Positions 19,152 through 27,451 of a stretch of 64,000 nt of DNA are shown here, piece after piece; position 1 is the stretch's first letter; the number at the start of each line of letters is the position of its first letter. The DNA comes from Myxococcus stipitatus DSM 14675 (GTDB taxonomy: Bacteria > Myxococcota > Myxococcia > Myxococcales > Myxococcaceae). Both the position numbers and the translations under genes were made by a program. The stretch is from contig NC_020126.1 of assembly GCF_000331735.1 (NCBI RefSeq), positions 744,001 through 808,000 on the forward strand. The letters are read 5' to 3'. A model generated the notes under the pieces. It saw nothing but the letters and a program-made list of their open reading frames with translations, was not told the origin of the DNA and ran no database searches.

Positions 19152-20581
19152 TGGAGGCGGGCGGTGGCCGCCCTCTTTCCACGGCGCCATCGCAGGGCGG
19201 CGAGCGCGAAGGTGCTCGCCGCCAGCAGTCCCACGCCGACCGCGAGCAGGCTCGGGGCGGGCGGAGGCGGCGTCTCCACCAGGCGGATGGAGAGGTCATC
19301 CACCCAGGTGGCCGCCTCCCCGCGATGGAGGAGCTGGACGTAGTAGGGGCCTCGTGGAAGCTCCAGCGGGGCCTCGAGTCGCCCGCCCACCTGGGTGAAC
19401 CGGACGCGTGCACCGAGCGCCGTGGCTTCATCCACGGGCGCTCCGGGCCGGAGGACCACCTCCAGGTCCTGCTCGGCGCGGGGGCCCGCTCGCAGCGCGA
19501 GGAGGGCCTTCCCCGCGGTGGGGGCGTCTCCTCGGAACTGGAGGACCGAGCGCGGCACCGAAGCCTCCGGCACATCCCGTCGCCCCGGCACCAGGAACGC
19601 ATCCGCGGGGGCGCGGGTCATCGCTCCGACGCGGAGGTCGAGCACACGCTCCTCCAGCAAGAGCCCATGCTGCTCCGCGGTCCGGAGCCACGTCGCACCG
19701 AGCGCGGGGTCGAGCTTCTCCAGTTCGACGGCGAGTCCTCGGGCCCATGGCGCGAGGGCCGTCGGAGGCGAGGCGGTCTGGACGAGGTAGCGCGTGAGAC
19801 CTTGAACGAAGAGGGCCTTCGCGTGCGCATGCACCTCCCACAGCGCGCTCGAGAGGGCGAGCGAGTCGCCGTGGGCGAAGCCGGTGCGTGCTTCGGGAAA
19901 GGAGACCTTCACCCGGAGCGAGCGGGCCGCCTCCGTGGGGAACGCGGAGTGCTCGCCCCAGAGCGGGTCTCCGCTCTTCAGCGCGGCATGGAAGTCCGCG
20001 AGCCCTTCCTTGATGAGCGCCGGGTCGTTGGAGGTGCCCGCGGCGTCGAGCGACCAGCGGCCCTCCCCCAGCCTCGGGCGCAGCCAGACATGGGAGAGCT
20101 CGTGCGTGACGACGTCCGCGTCGGTGCAGAGCTGGGTGGCGCGCACGCCGAACAGGATGGCGCCCTGTCCCTGGCAGAGCGATGAGTCGCGGAGCACTCC
20201 TTCGCACCCGCCGAGCTCGTCGGCGGAGGTGATGCTGCGCGCGTTCGGCTCTGCGAGGTTCGCGATGAGGAGGAGGTCGGGATGGGCGGCGCCATCGCCG
20301 AGGCCGAGGTCCGTGAAGAACGCGGCCGCGTCGCGCGCATGGGCTTCCAGCTCGCGAAGGGGCTCGACGGCGGAGGAAGGCAGTGCGGGGTCCGTGCTCT
20401 TGACCAACGCCGAGCAAGGCGCCTGGCCTTCGCGGACGCACCATCGGAGGTCGAACTGGGTCACGAGTGGTGTCTGTCCTGCGGCGCGGTCCGGATGGCT
20501 TCGTCTTATACGCCGCCGCTCCACCTGCTCCAAGCGCGCCACCGTCAGCCATTGACGCGCGAGGCTTGGGGCGGCGCGCAT
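19139..20581 (-). CDS. Putative gluzincin-type metalloprotease, C-terminal membrane anchor
   Basis: 480 residues from ATG 20581 (GGAGAG ribosome site); a longer ORF reaching 20752 lacks support. THELSH near residue 160 gives the HExxH zinc site, and IKEGLADF about 35 residues later supplies a likely third ligand in the E-G-x-A-D context of the peptidase MA clan. The C-terminus has a Pro-rich linker, a transmembrane helix (LLAVGVGLLAASTFALAAL) and a basic tail, so a single-pass anchor is likely. No clear signal peptide is present at the chosen start, which leaves topology open. It converges on the GON lipoprotein gene with a 13-bp overlap of the stop regions. Confidence 0.75.
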   Translation of the reverse strand: MRAAPSLARQWLTVARLEQVERRRIRRSHPDRAAGQTPLVTQFDLRWCVREGQAPCSALVKSTDPALPSSAVEPLRELEAHARDAAAFFTDLGLGDGAAHPDLLLIANLAEPNARSITSADELGGCEGVLRDSSLCQGQGAILFGVRATQLCTDADVVTHELSHVWLRPRLGEGRWSLDAAGTSNDPALIKEGLADFHAALKSGDPLWGEHSAFPTEAARSLRVKVSFPEARTGFAHGDSLALSSALWEVHAHAKALFVQGLTRYLVQTASPPTALAPWARGLAVELEKLDPALGATWLRTAEQHGLLLEERVLDLRVGAMTRAPADAFLVPGRRDVPEASVPRSVLQFRGDAPTAGKALLALRAGPRAEQDLEVVLRPGAPVDEATALGARVRFTQVGGRLEAPLELPRGPYYVQLLHRGEAATWVDDLSIRLVETPPPPAPSLLAVGVGLLAASTFALAALRWRRGKRAATARLHQGA

Positions 20582-20773
20582 CGAGGCTCTCCGACGAGAC
20601 GTCCACGAGACAACGTCCGCGAGACCGACAGGGCTTCGGACGGCACGGAGTGGACATCCCTCCATGCCCGCGGGGACGTGGGGCGGTGGGCAATCGTCAC
20701 GGAGGGGAGTGGCGGGAGGGGAGGAGGCGTCGCACCATGTCCGGAGGTCCACGGTGCGAGGAGGCCGTCAGGG

Positions 20774-21259
20774 ATGGTGGTCATCGTGATGGGAGTGTCG
20801 GGCGCCGGGAAGACGACGGTGGGGCAGGCCCTGGCCCAGAGCCTCGGCTGGCGCTTCCTGGACGCGGATGAGCTGCACCCTCACTCCAACGTGGAGAAGA
20901 TGGCGGCGGGCCATCCGCTCACCGACGAGGACCGCTGGCCCTGGCTCACCACGGTGCGCGCCCGGCTCGAGACGGCGGTGGCGAAGGGCGAGGACCTGGT
21001 GCTGGCCTCGTCCGCGCTCAAGCAGTCCTACCGCGCGGCCCTGTCGGTGGAGCCCTCCCAGACGCGCTGGGTGTATCTCCATGCCCCCCGCGAGGTGCTC
21101 GCGCAGCGGCTCTCCCGCCGACAAGGGCACTTCATGCCGCCCTCACTGCTGGAGAGCCAGCTCGCCACGCTGGAGGTCCCGGACGATGCCCTCTCCGTGG
21201 ACGTCACCCCGCCCCCTGACGTGGTGGTGAAGAACATCCGAGAGGGATTGGGCCTCTGA
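20774..21259 (+). CDS. Gluconokinase
   Basis: 161 residues, the usual size for GntK/IdnK-type gluconokinases, which phosphorylate D-gluconate to 6-phosphogluconate for the pentose phosphate or Entner-Doudoroff routes. The P-loop GVSGAGKTT opens the protein, followed by DADELHPHSNVEKM, GHPLTDEDRWPWL and CSALK-type motif ASSALKQSYR, all family hallmarks. RQGHFMPPSLLESQ matches the lid region. ATG at 20774 has GAGGAGG nine bases upstream. No other gluconate genes are adjacent. Confidence 0.93.
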   Translation: MVVIVMGVSGAGKTTVGQALAQSLGWRFLDADELHPHSNVEKMAAGHPLTDEDRWPWLTTVRARLETAVAKGEDLVLASSALKQSYRAALSVEPSQTRWVYLHAPREVLAQRLSRRQGHFMPPSLLESQLATLEVPDDALSVDVTPPPDVVVKNIREGLGL

Positions 21260-21389
21260 TGCCGCGACTCCCGCCCGGGAGGCCCGCTGCCCGTGGGGGC
21301 GTCGGGTGCCCTGGCGAGAGTCGGGTGGTGCGCCGCGATTCACGAGGAGGAGGGGGAGCGGACTCCCTCCCTCCCCAGGACTTCACCGA

Positions 21390-22880
21390 CTACGGGCTGA
21401 AGGTGCCCGTGAGCACGCTGGCGCGGGCGCGCGGCAGCGCGCGCTTGAACGGGCTCGTCGCCAGGTTCGAGCCGGGCTGGTACCAGCTCTGGATTTCAGC
21501 GAAGTACGTCTGGCCCGCCTGGAGCACGTTCGGGGGCAGGTACACGCTCTGGAGGTCCGTGTGCAGCATCGCCACGCGTGTCGCGGTGGTGGCGCCGTTG
21601 GACGTGCCCAGCCGGAAGATGTTCACCACGTAGTTCGTGGCGGTTCCGACCAGCGGCTTCGACCAGCGCAGCGAGGCATCGAACCCGACGCCCGTGAGGT
21701 TCTGGAACGCGCCCCGCGTGTTCACCAGGGGCGCCTGCACGGGCCCGATGAGGGGCACCACGGGTTCCGCGGTGAAGGCGCTCGCCTCCTGGTCGATGCG
21801 GATGTCCACGCTCATGGTGTAGGGAGTCGCGGTGCCCAGCGCGTAGCTCTTCGTGAAGCCCGCGGTGGCACTCGCCACCTTCGGCCACGTCGCCGGGAGC
21901 GGGTTGTTGTAGGTCATGGCCCCCGTGAGGATGTCGGTCTGGAGCGCATCGGGGTTGAGCTTCAGGAGGAAGGGAGGCCCGCTGATGGACGCGACCGCCG
22001 TGCCCAGTGCCGCGGGCCGGGCGGACATCAGAATCTCGTTGTACGCGCTGACCGCGTTCGGGTTCACCTGGGTGCGAAGGGCCTCGAAGGCGGAGCGTCT
22101 CCAGTCCACCGCGAAGGTGCCCGTCGCCGCGGGCTGGGTGAAGGTTCCGTTGATGGTGGTGGGCTGGCCCGGCACCAGCGTCACGTTCGCGTCGAGCACC
22201 TTGTGCATCGCGCGGTAGGGCACGCCATTCACGGTCGTCCGCCACCGCAGTTGTGCCAGGGAGAAGACGTCGCCCAGGCTGCTGTCGAGCAGCTTGGGGT
22301 GGGTCATGTCCGCGTAGCTGAAGCTCAGCGCGGAGAACGACGTGGCGCCGGTGAGGGGGCGCCCCGTGGCCGCGCTGCCCATGAAGCCGAACGCACCCGC
22401 GTTCAATGAATACAGGTCCAGGTGGTCCGCCGGATGCCAGGGGGACAGGCCGGTGGCGGACACCGTCACGGGCGTGGGCTGAGAGACGTAGGAACCATTG
22501 CGGCCCCACTCCGTGGAGCCCAGGTCGAACGTGCGGTCGGTGCTCACCAGGTAGCGCGGGCCCAGCTTCAGGTAGATGCGGCCGGACGGGACATTCGGCA
22601 CGGAGAGGGTGCCATCCGCGGCGCCCGTGCCCGGATAAGCGGTGAATGCTCCCGTCGTCGAATCCCGCGTGTAGGCCACCACGGACGTGGAGGACTGGTC
22701 ATAGGGCGTCGTGACATTGCCCGCCGCGGTGACGAAGGTGATGGGGCTCGTCCCGGTGACCTGGGTGACCAGGCCCTGGGTGTCCTGGGTGGTCGCGTCC
22801 GCCTCGACATCGTCGAGACCCGCGCAGCCGACCCCAGTCATTCCGGCCATGAGCCCGATGGAGATCAATGACTTCTTCAT
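21390..22880 (-). CDS. Lipoprotein of unknown function
   Basis: 496 residues starting MKKSLISIGLMAGMTGVGCAG with lipobox GVGC; a 54-codon upstream extension in the same frame lacks a signal and is rejected. After the lipid-anchored Cys the sequence is Thr/Ser/Ala-rich and beta-strand-like (VPSGRIYLKLG, VTVSATGL, YFAEIQSW), consistent with an extracellular beta-sandwich protein. No catalytic motif or known family is recognised. It lies 201 bp downstream of the Hint-domain gene on the same strand and may share its transcript. Confidence 0.85.
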   Translation of the reverse strand: MKKSLISIGLMAGMTGVGCAGLDDVEADATTQDTQGLVTQVTGTSPITFVTAAGNVTTPYDQSSTSVVAYTRDSTTGAFTAYPGTGAADGTLSVPNVPSGRIYLKLGPRYLVSTDRTFDLGSTEWGRNGSYVSQPTPVTVSATGLSPWHPADHLDLYSLNAGAFGFMGSAATGRPLTGATSFSALSFSYADMTHPKLLDSSLGDVFSLAQLRWRTTVNGVPYRAMHKVLDANVTLVPGQPTTINGTFTQPAATGTFAVDWRRSAFEALRTQVNPNAVSAYNEILMSARPAALGTAVASISGPPFLLKLNPDALQTDILTGAMTYNNPLPATWPKVASATAGFTKSYALGTATPYTMSVDIRIDQEASAFTAEPVVPLIGPVQAPLVNTRGAFQNLTGVGFDASLRWSKPLVGTATNYVVNIFRLGTSNGATTATRVAMLHTDLQSVYLPPNVLQAGQTYFAEIQSWYQPGSNLATSPFKRALPRARASVLTGTFSP

Positions 22881-23081
22881 GATGAAGAAACCCTTTCGGC
22901 GACGCCGAGGATGGCGCCGCTCAGGGGTCTCAATATCGATGCGGTCTGACATTCCTGGAGGCGCACCGGTGCCCTGTTCCGCCTCCAGGAAGTGAAGACA
23001 GACACGTGTGTCGACAGGTGAGACAGGCGCGCGGGCCGCCACTCCCGGGGACGAGCGTGGCGGCGCGCGTCGCTCAGCGAC

Positions 23082-24950
23082 TCAGCGCTGGACGGCGGGC
23101 TTCATGCTGTTGAGGAAGTCCTGATGCCACGCCTTGGGCAGCGTCTCCGTGACGGAGACCTGCTCGCGCGCGGGCCGCGTCAGGGCGTCCTGCATGCTCA
23201 GGTCCCCGACGAGGAACCCGCCGGCGAACAGCGTGCGGCCGTTCTTGCTCACCGCCAGCAGCTCCTGGTCCGTGCCCAGCCGCAGGTTGTAGACCCGCGC
23301 GTTCTCGCTCGAGACGGGGGAGATGGACGTCAGCGTCGAGACACCCTTGTCGGTGCGGACCTGGTCCTTCACCTTCAGGCTCTTGGCGGTGACCACCTCG
23401 CCGGTGGCCATCACCACGGGGTGCATCTCCGTCAGCGTCGCGTCGTGGCCCTGGTTGTCGCGCAGGCGCAGGAGCGGCTTGACCTCATTGCCTTGCGCGA
23501 TGTCCATGACGGACAGCAGGGCGCCCTTGTCGTTGGCGCGGACCTTGTCGCCCAGCTTGACCTGCTCCACCGGGACGACCTTGCCATCCGCCAGCGTGAC
23601 GCGCGTCCCCGCCGCCATGCAGCTGTTGTGGAAGAAGATGTTCGACGTCAGGCCGGAGGCGCCCGTCGGATACATCACCACGAACGGCTTCTCCGGCGAG
23701 GTGGGCGTGTTGCAGCGAATCTTGCCCATGATGGTGACCATGAAGCGGGTCATCTCATTGACGACCGTGGAGGCCGCGCAGCTGTTGGGGCTCTGTCCCG
23801 GGCCCGGCGTGTTGAACAGCCGGCTCATGCTCGTCAGGACGTTGAGGTTGCTCGTGTTCGCCCCCACGGGGATGCTGGGGATGAACTCCGCGTTGTTGAG
23901 ACAGGTGCGGCCCGTGTCGCTGAGAATCATCTGGATGCGAGCCTTCTCGATCTTGGACACGATGCACTGGAAGTTGTTGACCGCGCCCGCGCTCAGGACG
24001 CCGCGCACCGGGACATAGAGGTTCTCGTAGTTGTACGGCACGCCGAAGGTCCAGTAGTCCGCCGGGTTCAGGGTGCCCGGTTGATTGGCGTAGCTCGCCG
24101 CGACGCCGGTGCTGGTGGCGGGAGAGACGAAGGGGCTCAGGACGCCGTTGCGGTAGCCCGCGACGGAGTAGTCACAGTCCGTGCCGCCGCGAAGCTGACA
24201 GGCATAGATTTCCGCGTGCGTCGGCGTGGCGAGAATCTTCCGAGGATGGGAGAAGGTCATCGTCGGCGGCGAGTTGATGACGGCCGAGCGCACCAGGACA
24301 TAGGTGGTCTGGTCGAGGTTGGGACCCAGCGCCATCACCAGCGACTCCATGCGCAGGACGCGGCCCTTGCCGGTGGCGATGGTGGCGACGGCCTCCACGT
24401 CGTCGAAGGCCCGGCCGTCACCGTACTCCTCACCCGAGTTGGAGGAGACGAGGACGGAGTTGGCGCCGTTCTCGTCCTCGTCGTAGTTGAAGAGGTCGGC
24501 GTAGACGTAGTCCGCGCCGTCCTTGCAGGCCACCTCCACGACGGGGAAGTACGTGGTGTAGCCATTGGAGGGCAGCGGCGGGTTCTTGTACTTGAGGAAG
24601 TGATTGCACCAGGCGGGCTCGTCCGCGGGCGTCGCGGACGGGGCGGCGCGCGTCAGGGCGCGCTCGCGCATGAAGCCCAGGCGGTTGAACAGCTCCGGGG
24701 CGTTCTTCTCGTCCTTCCCGGCCGACGTCAGCCGGCCCACCAGGAATTGATAGTCGCCGTCGTCGGCGAGGTTCAGGTTGATGTGGAGGGCGTCGTTGCC
24801 CTCGGTCTCCTTGTCGAACCGCTCCACCAGCCGCTGGGCCCGGGGACGGTCCTCCGCGGGGGCATTGAGCGTGTTGCTCCAGCCCGCGCTCAGCAACACC
24901 ACACCGGCGAGAGGCAATAGCCGAGCCTTCTGCTTCCAGAATGCACTCAT
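23082..24950 (-). CDS. Exported protein with C-terminal Hint (hedgehog/intein) domain
   Basis: 622 residues, ATG with GGAGGAG upstream and an N-terminal signal (LLPLAGVVLLSAGWS). Residues about 30-440 form an unrecognised Cys-containing domain. From about 445 a Hint domain begins: SCMAAGTRVTLADG with Cys as the first nucleophile (block A), VPVEQVKLGDKV, TEMHPVV (block B Thr and His), and VYNLRLGTDQELLAV (block F). The terminal His-Asn of true inteins is missing (FAGGFLVGD instead), as in hedgehog-type and some bacterial intein-like domains. Expected chemistry is an N-S acyl shift that could cleave or attach the N-terminal part. Activity and target are not shown by sequence. Confidence 0.85.
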   Translation of the reverse strand: MSAFWKQKARLLPLAGVVLLSAGWSNTLNAPAEDRPRAQRLVERFDKETEGNDALHINLNLADDGDYQFLVGRLTSAGKDEKNAPELFNRLGFMRERALTRAAPSATPADEPAWCNHFLKYKNPPLPSNGYTTYFPVVEVACKDGADYVYADLFNYDEDENGANSVLVSSNSGEEYGDGRAFDDVEAVATIATGKGRVLRMESLVMALGPNLDQTTYVLVRSAVINSPPTMTFSHPRKILATPTHAEIYACQLRGGTDCDYSVAGYRNGVLSPFVSPATSTGVAASYANQPGTLNPADYWTFGVPYNYENLYVPVRGVLSAGAVNNFQCIVSKIEKARIQMILSDTGRTCLNNAEFIPSIPVGANTSNLNVLTSMSRLFNTPGPGQSPNSCAASTVVNEMTRFMVTIMGKIRCNTPTSPEKPFVVMYPTGASGLTSNIFFHNSCMAAGTRVTLADGKVVPVEQVKLGDKVRANDKGALLSVMDIAQGNEVKPLLRLRDNQGHDATLTEMHPVVMATGEVVTAKSLKVKDQVRTDKGVSTLTSISPVSSENARVYNLRLGTDQELLAVSKNGRTLFAGGFLVGDLSMQDALTRPAREQVSVTETLPKAWHQDFLNSMKPAVQR

Positions 24951-25274
24951 CTTGACTCCTCCTGGGTTGACGACGACATCGACAGGACAGACATCGCGCG
25001 TGGGTCACGGATACACGTGTGGCCTTGCGAGCGTTTGTCTTGCCTGGAAATGCACAGCGGTCGGGAGGCGCCCGCCTCTCACGAGGCGCGCGGTGATGGT
25101 GGGCGAGATGTTGTGGAACCCCCCTCTACGTCCTCGATAGACTTCAGCTTGTCCGTTCTGTCGCGCCATGTTTGGAATGCGCGATTTTCACGGATGGTGA
25201 ATCCCTGGCGCGGTGGATGGCAATAGTGCTTTCCCGCATGGCAGTGGTGGATGTCTTTCTTTGCGAGGTCGCTC
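24951..25274. other. Divergent intergenic region, Hint gene / beta-propeller gene
   Basis: About 320 bases. Codon bias is poor in every frame, and local GC is slightly lower around 25140-25260. It should hold the two divergent promoters, but no sigma-54 or strong sigma-70 consensus could be picked out. Confidence 0.5.
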
Positions 25275-27251
25275 ATGTTTGCAATGTCGGCTGGCGGACG
25301 TTCCCGCCAACACCAGACTCGACGCGCCGCGTGGCGCTGGTTGGGTTTGCTGTGGGTGGGACTGACAGTGATGAATTGCGCCTCCGACAAGGAGGGTGAC
25401 GGGCCTCCGCCTCCCTCCGACGCGGGGGATGGAGGGGGGGAGGACGGAGGCGTCCACGAGGACTCGGGCACGGACTCGGGGCCGCGTGACGCGGGTGGCA
25501 CGGAAGGGGACGCGGGAAGCGACGCGGGGACGGATGGTGGGCCCGCGAGCCTTCACGAAGGGGCCTGCACCGTGGACGCGTGGTGCTGGGCGCATCCCAC
25601 GCCCTCGGGCGAAGCGCTGAAGGCCGTCTGGAGCGCGGGGCCCTCGGCGGTCTGGGCGGCGGGGGAGGGGCAGGTGTTCCATTGGAATGGACAGCACTGG
25701 AAGGGCCAGGCCAGCGGTGTCGCGGGGGGCGCGGTGTTCCTCTCGGGCTCCGGCGCGGACAGCGTGGTCCTCGCGGGGGGAGACGCCTCGGTGGCGCGCT
25801 GGGATGGCCGGGAGTGGCGTCGCGAGACGGTGTCGCGCGCGGGGCAGGTGACGGGGCTCACCGTCGTGTCATCCACGGAGGCGTGGCTGACCCAAGCCCC
25901 GACGAATGAGGCGCCCCAGGGGAATGTGTGGCGGCGGAGTGACACGGGGTGGGCGTGGGTCGCGGGGCTGGCGGATGCGCCGCTCTCCTCGCCGTGGAGC
26001 ACGTCCGCGTCGGAGGTCTGGGCGCTGGCGGGCGCACAGCGGCTGGCGCGGTGGGAGGGGCAGGGGTGGCGTCACACGGCGCAGCTGCCGAGCCCGGGTC
26101 CCTCCGGGGAGAAGTACACCGCGCTCTGGGTGGCTCCGGGAGGGGGCACGGGGTGGGCGGTGTCGGCCTCGGGCGCCGTCGCGCGGTGGACGGGCAGCGG
26201 CTGGGTCTCCGTGCAGAGTCCTCGGGTGGTTCCGTTGACGGGGGTCTGGGGAAGCGGCGCGAATGATGTCTGGCTCGTGGGGCATCAAGGGGTGCTGCTC
26301 CACTGGGATGGACAGTCACTCGCGAGCGTGGACTCGGGGACGGGGGAGGACCTGCTCGCCATCTCGGGGACGTCTGGGGACGATGTCTGGATTTCGGGGG
26401 CGAAGGGCGGACTGCTGCGCAAGACACCCAGGGGCTGGCAGCGGGTGGGAGGAAGCGCCGTGCCCGGGGCGAGCTGGAGTGTCGTGACGGGGTCCGCGTC
26501 CGACAATGTCTGGGTTCTGGGGCGCGCGGGCTCGAGTGGCGCGGCGCTGGTCTGGAATGGTCGGAGCTGGCGGGTGGCGGAGCCTCCGCCGGAGCCCGTG
26601 GTCGCGGCCTGGGCGCTGTCGCCCGACGAGGTCTGGGCCGTGGGAGCCCAGGCCTATCGTTGGAATGGCAGGACGTGGGAGCGGCACGTGCTGCCCTCGG
26701 GGTTGGTGGCCCGGGGGATTCACGGGACGGCCTCCGACGACGTGTGGATTGTGGGTGAGCATGGGCAGCGCGCGCTGTGGCGCGGGACGTCCTGGCTCGA
26801 TGGCGGACGCGGGGGCACCACGCTCCAGGACGTGTGGATGGCGTCCTCGACGTCCGCGTGGGCGGTGGGCGCGAGCGGCCGGTTCGAGTTCTTCGGAGGA
26901 GGAGACTGGCTGGACCTGTCGGTCGACCCTCCCGCGACGCTGCGGGGCATCTGGGGCGCGGGGGAGGGGGATGTCTGGGCCGTGGGAGACCAGGGGCTCA
27001 TCGTCCACTACGACGGCATCGTCTTCGACGTCGACACGACCAGCGCGGCGGGGGTGCCGCTCAAGGATGTCTGGGGCTCCGCGAGCAACGACGTCTGGGC
27101 CGTGGGCGAGGGCGGCGTGGTGCTGCACTACGACGGGATGCGCTGGCGGCGTCAGGAGAGCGGGACGTCCGGGGCGCTCGTGGGCGCGTGGAGCACGGGC
27201 GCGGGCGCCTGGGTGGTGGGGAGCCAGGGGCAGGTGCTGAAGCGCCCCTGA
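25275..27251 (+). CDS. Lipoprotein with two DVWxVG-type beta-propellers
   Basis: About 658 residues. The start is uncertain: 25275 has GAGG nine bases upstream; 25251 and 25284 are alternatives. A hydrophobic stretch (WLGLLWVGLTVMNC) ends in a probable lipid-modified Cys. A low-complexity Asp/Gly/Pro linker of about 50 residues follows. The rest contains about 14 repeats of roughly 40 residues with the core DVWAVG followed by a turn and strand such as LHYDG or FHWNG, enough for two seven-bladed propellers. Such repeat lipoproteins are frequent in myxobacteria, are presumably surface exposed, and have no known ligand. Confidence 0.87.
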   Translation: MFAMSAGGRSRQHQTRRAAWRWLGLLWVGLTVMNCASDKEGDGPPPPSDAGDGGGEDGGVHEDSGTDSGPRDAGGTEGDAGSDAGTDGGPASLHEGACTVDAWCWAHPTPSGEALKAVWSAGPSAVWAAGEGQVFHWNGQHWKGQASGVAGGAVFLSGSGADSVVLAGGDASVARWDGREWRRETVSRAGQVTGLTVVSSTEAWLTQAPTNEAPQGNVWRRSDTGWAWVAGLADAPLSSPWSTSASEVWALAGAQRLARWEGQGWRHTAQLPSPGPSGEKYTALWVAPGGGTGWAVSASGAVARWTGSGWVSVQSPRVVPLTGVWGSGANDVWLVGHQGVLLHWDGQSLASVDSGTGEDLLAISGTSGDDVWISGAKGGLLRKTPRGWQRVGGSAVPGASWSVVTGSASDNVWVLGRAGSSGAALVWNGRSWRVAEPPPEPVVAAWALSPDEVWAVGAQAYRWNGRTWERHVLPSGLVARGIHGTASDDVWIVGEHGQRALWRGTSWLDGGRGGTTLQDVWMASSTSAWAVGASGRFEFFGGGDWLDLSVDPPATLRGIWGAGEGDVWAVGDQGLIVHYDGIVFDVDTTSAAGVPLKDVWGSASNDVWAVGEGGVVLHYDGMRWRRQESGTSGALVGAWSTGAGAWVVGSQGQVLKRP

Positions 27252-27286
27252 GTCGTCCGCCGCGTCGCGCGAACGAGCAGGCCGAA

Positions 27287-27320
27287 GCCTCCCGCCGGTG
27301 TCGAGCCGCCGGTGGGAGGC
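27287..27320 (+). terminator. Hairpin after the propeller gene
   Basis: GCCTCCCGCCGG and CCGGTGGGAGGC form a 12-bp stem with one G-U pair and a 10-base loop, 36 bp after the stop codon. There is no T tract, so termination would rely on the strong stem. Confidence 0.55.
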
Positions 27321-27451
27321 GCCGCCGTGAAACACGTCCATGTGTCAGACCCCCTGCGTAATATCGCAATCAAGATGCAGGTGCATCTCGATTGTCGAGA
27401 GCGCGCCGCGTCTCGCGGGCTCCACGCCCGCCCTCAGGGGGAAGACCTTCC

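Noticed and set aside
16086-19190. 1034-codon open frame opposite the GON lipoprotein gene
   Set aside because: It is antisense to a gene with a clear signal peptide and domains, and has Arg/Val/Leu-rich nonsense composition typical of GC-rich shadow frames.
23082-24950. Reading the Hint domain as a splicing intein
   Set aside because: There is no terminal His-Asn, no C-extein continuing a known protein, and no homing endonuclease.
25140-25274. Sigma-54 promoter with TGGCA near 25218
   Set aside because: Spacing between the GG and GC elements is wrong for the -24/-12 consensus.
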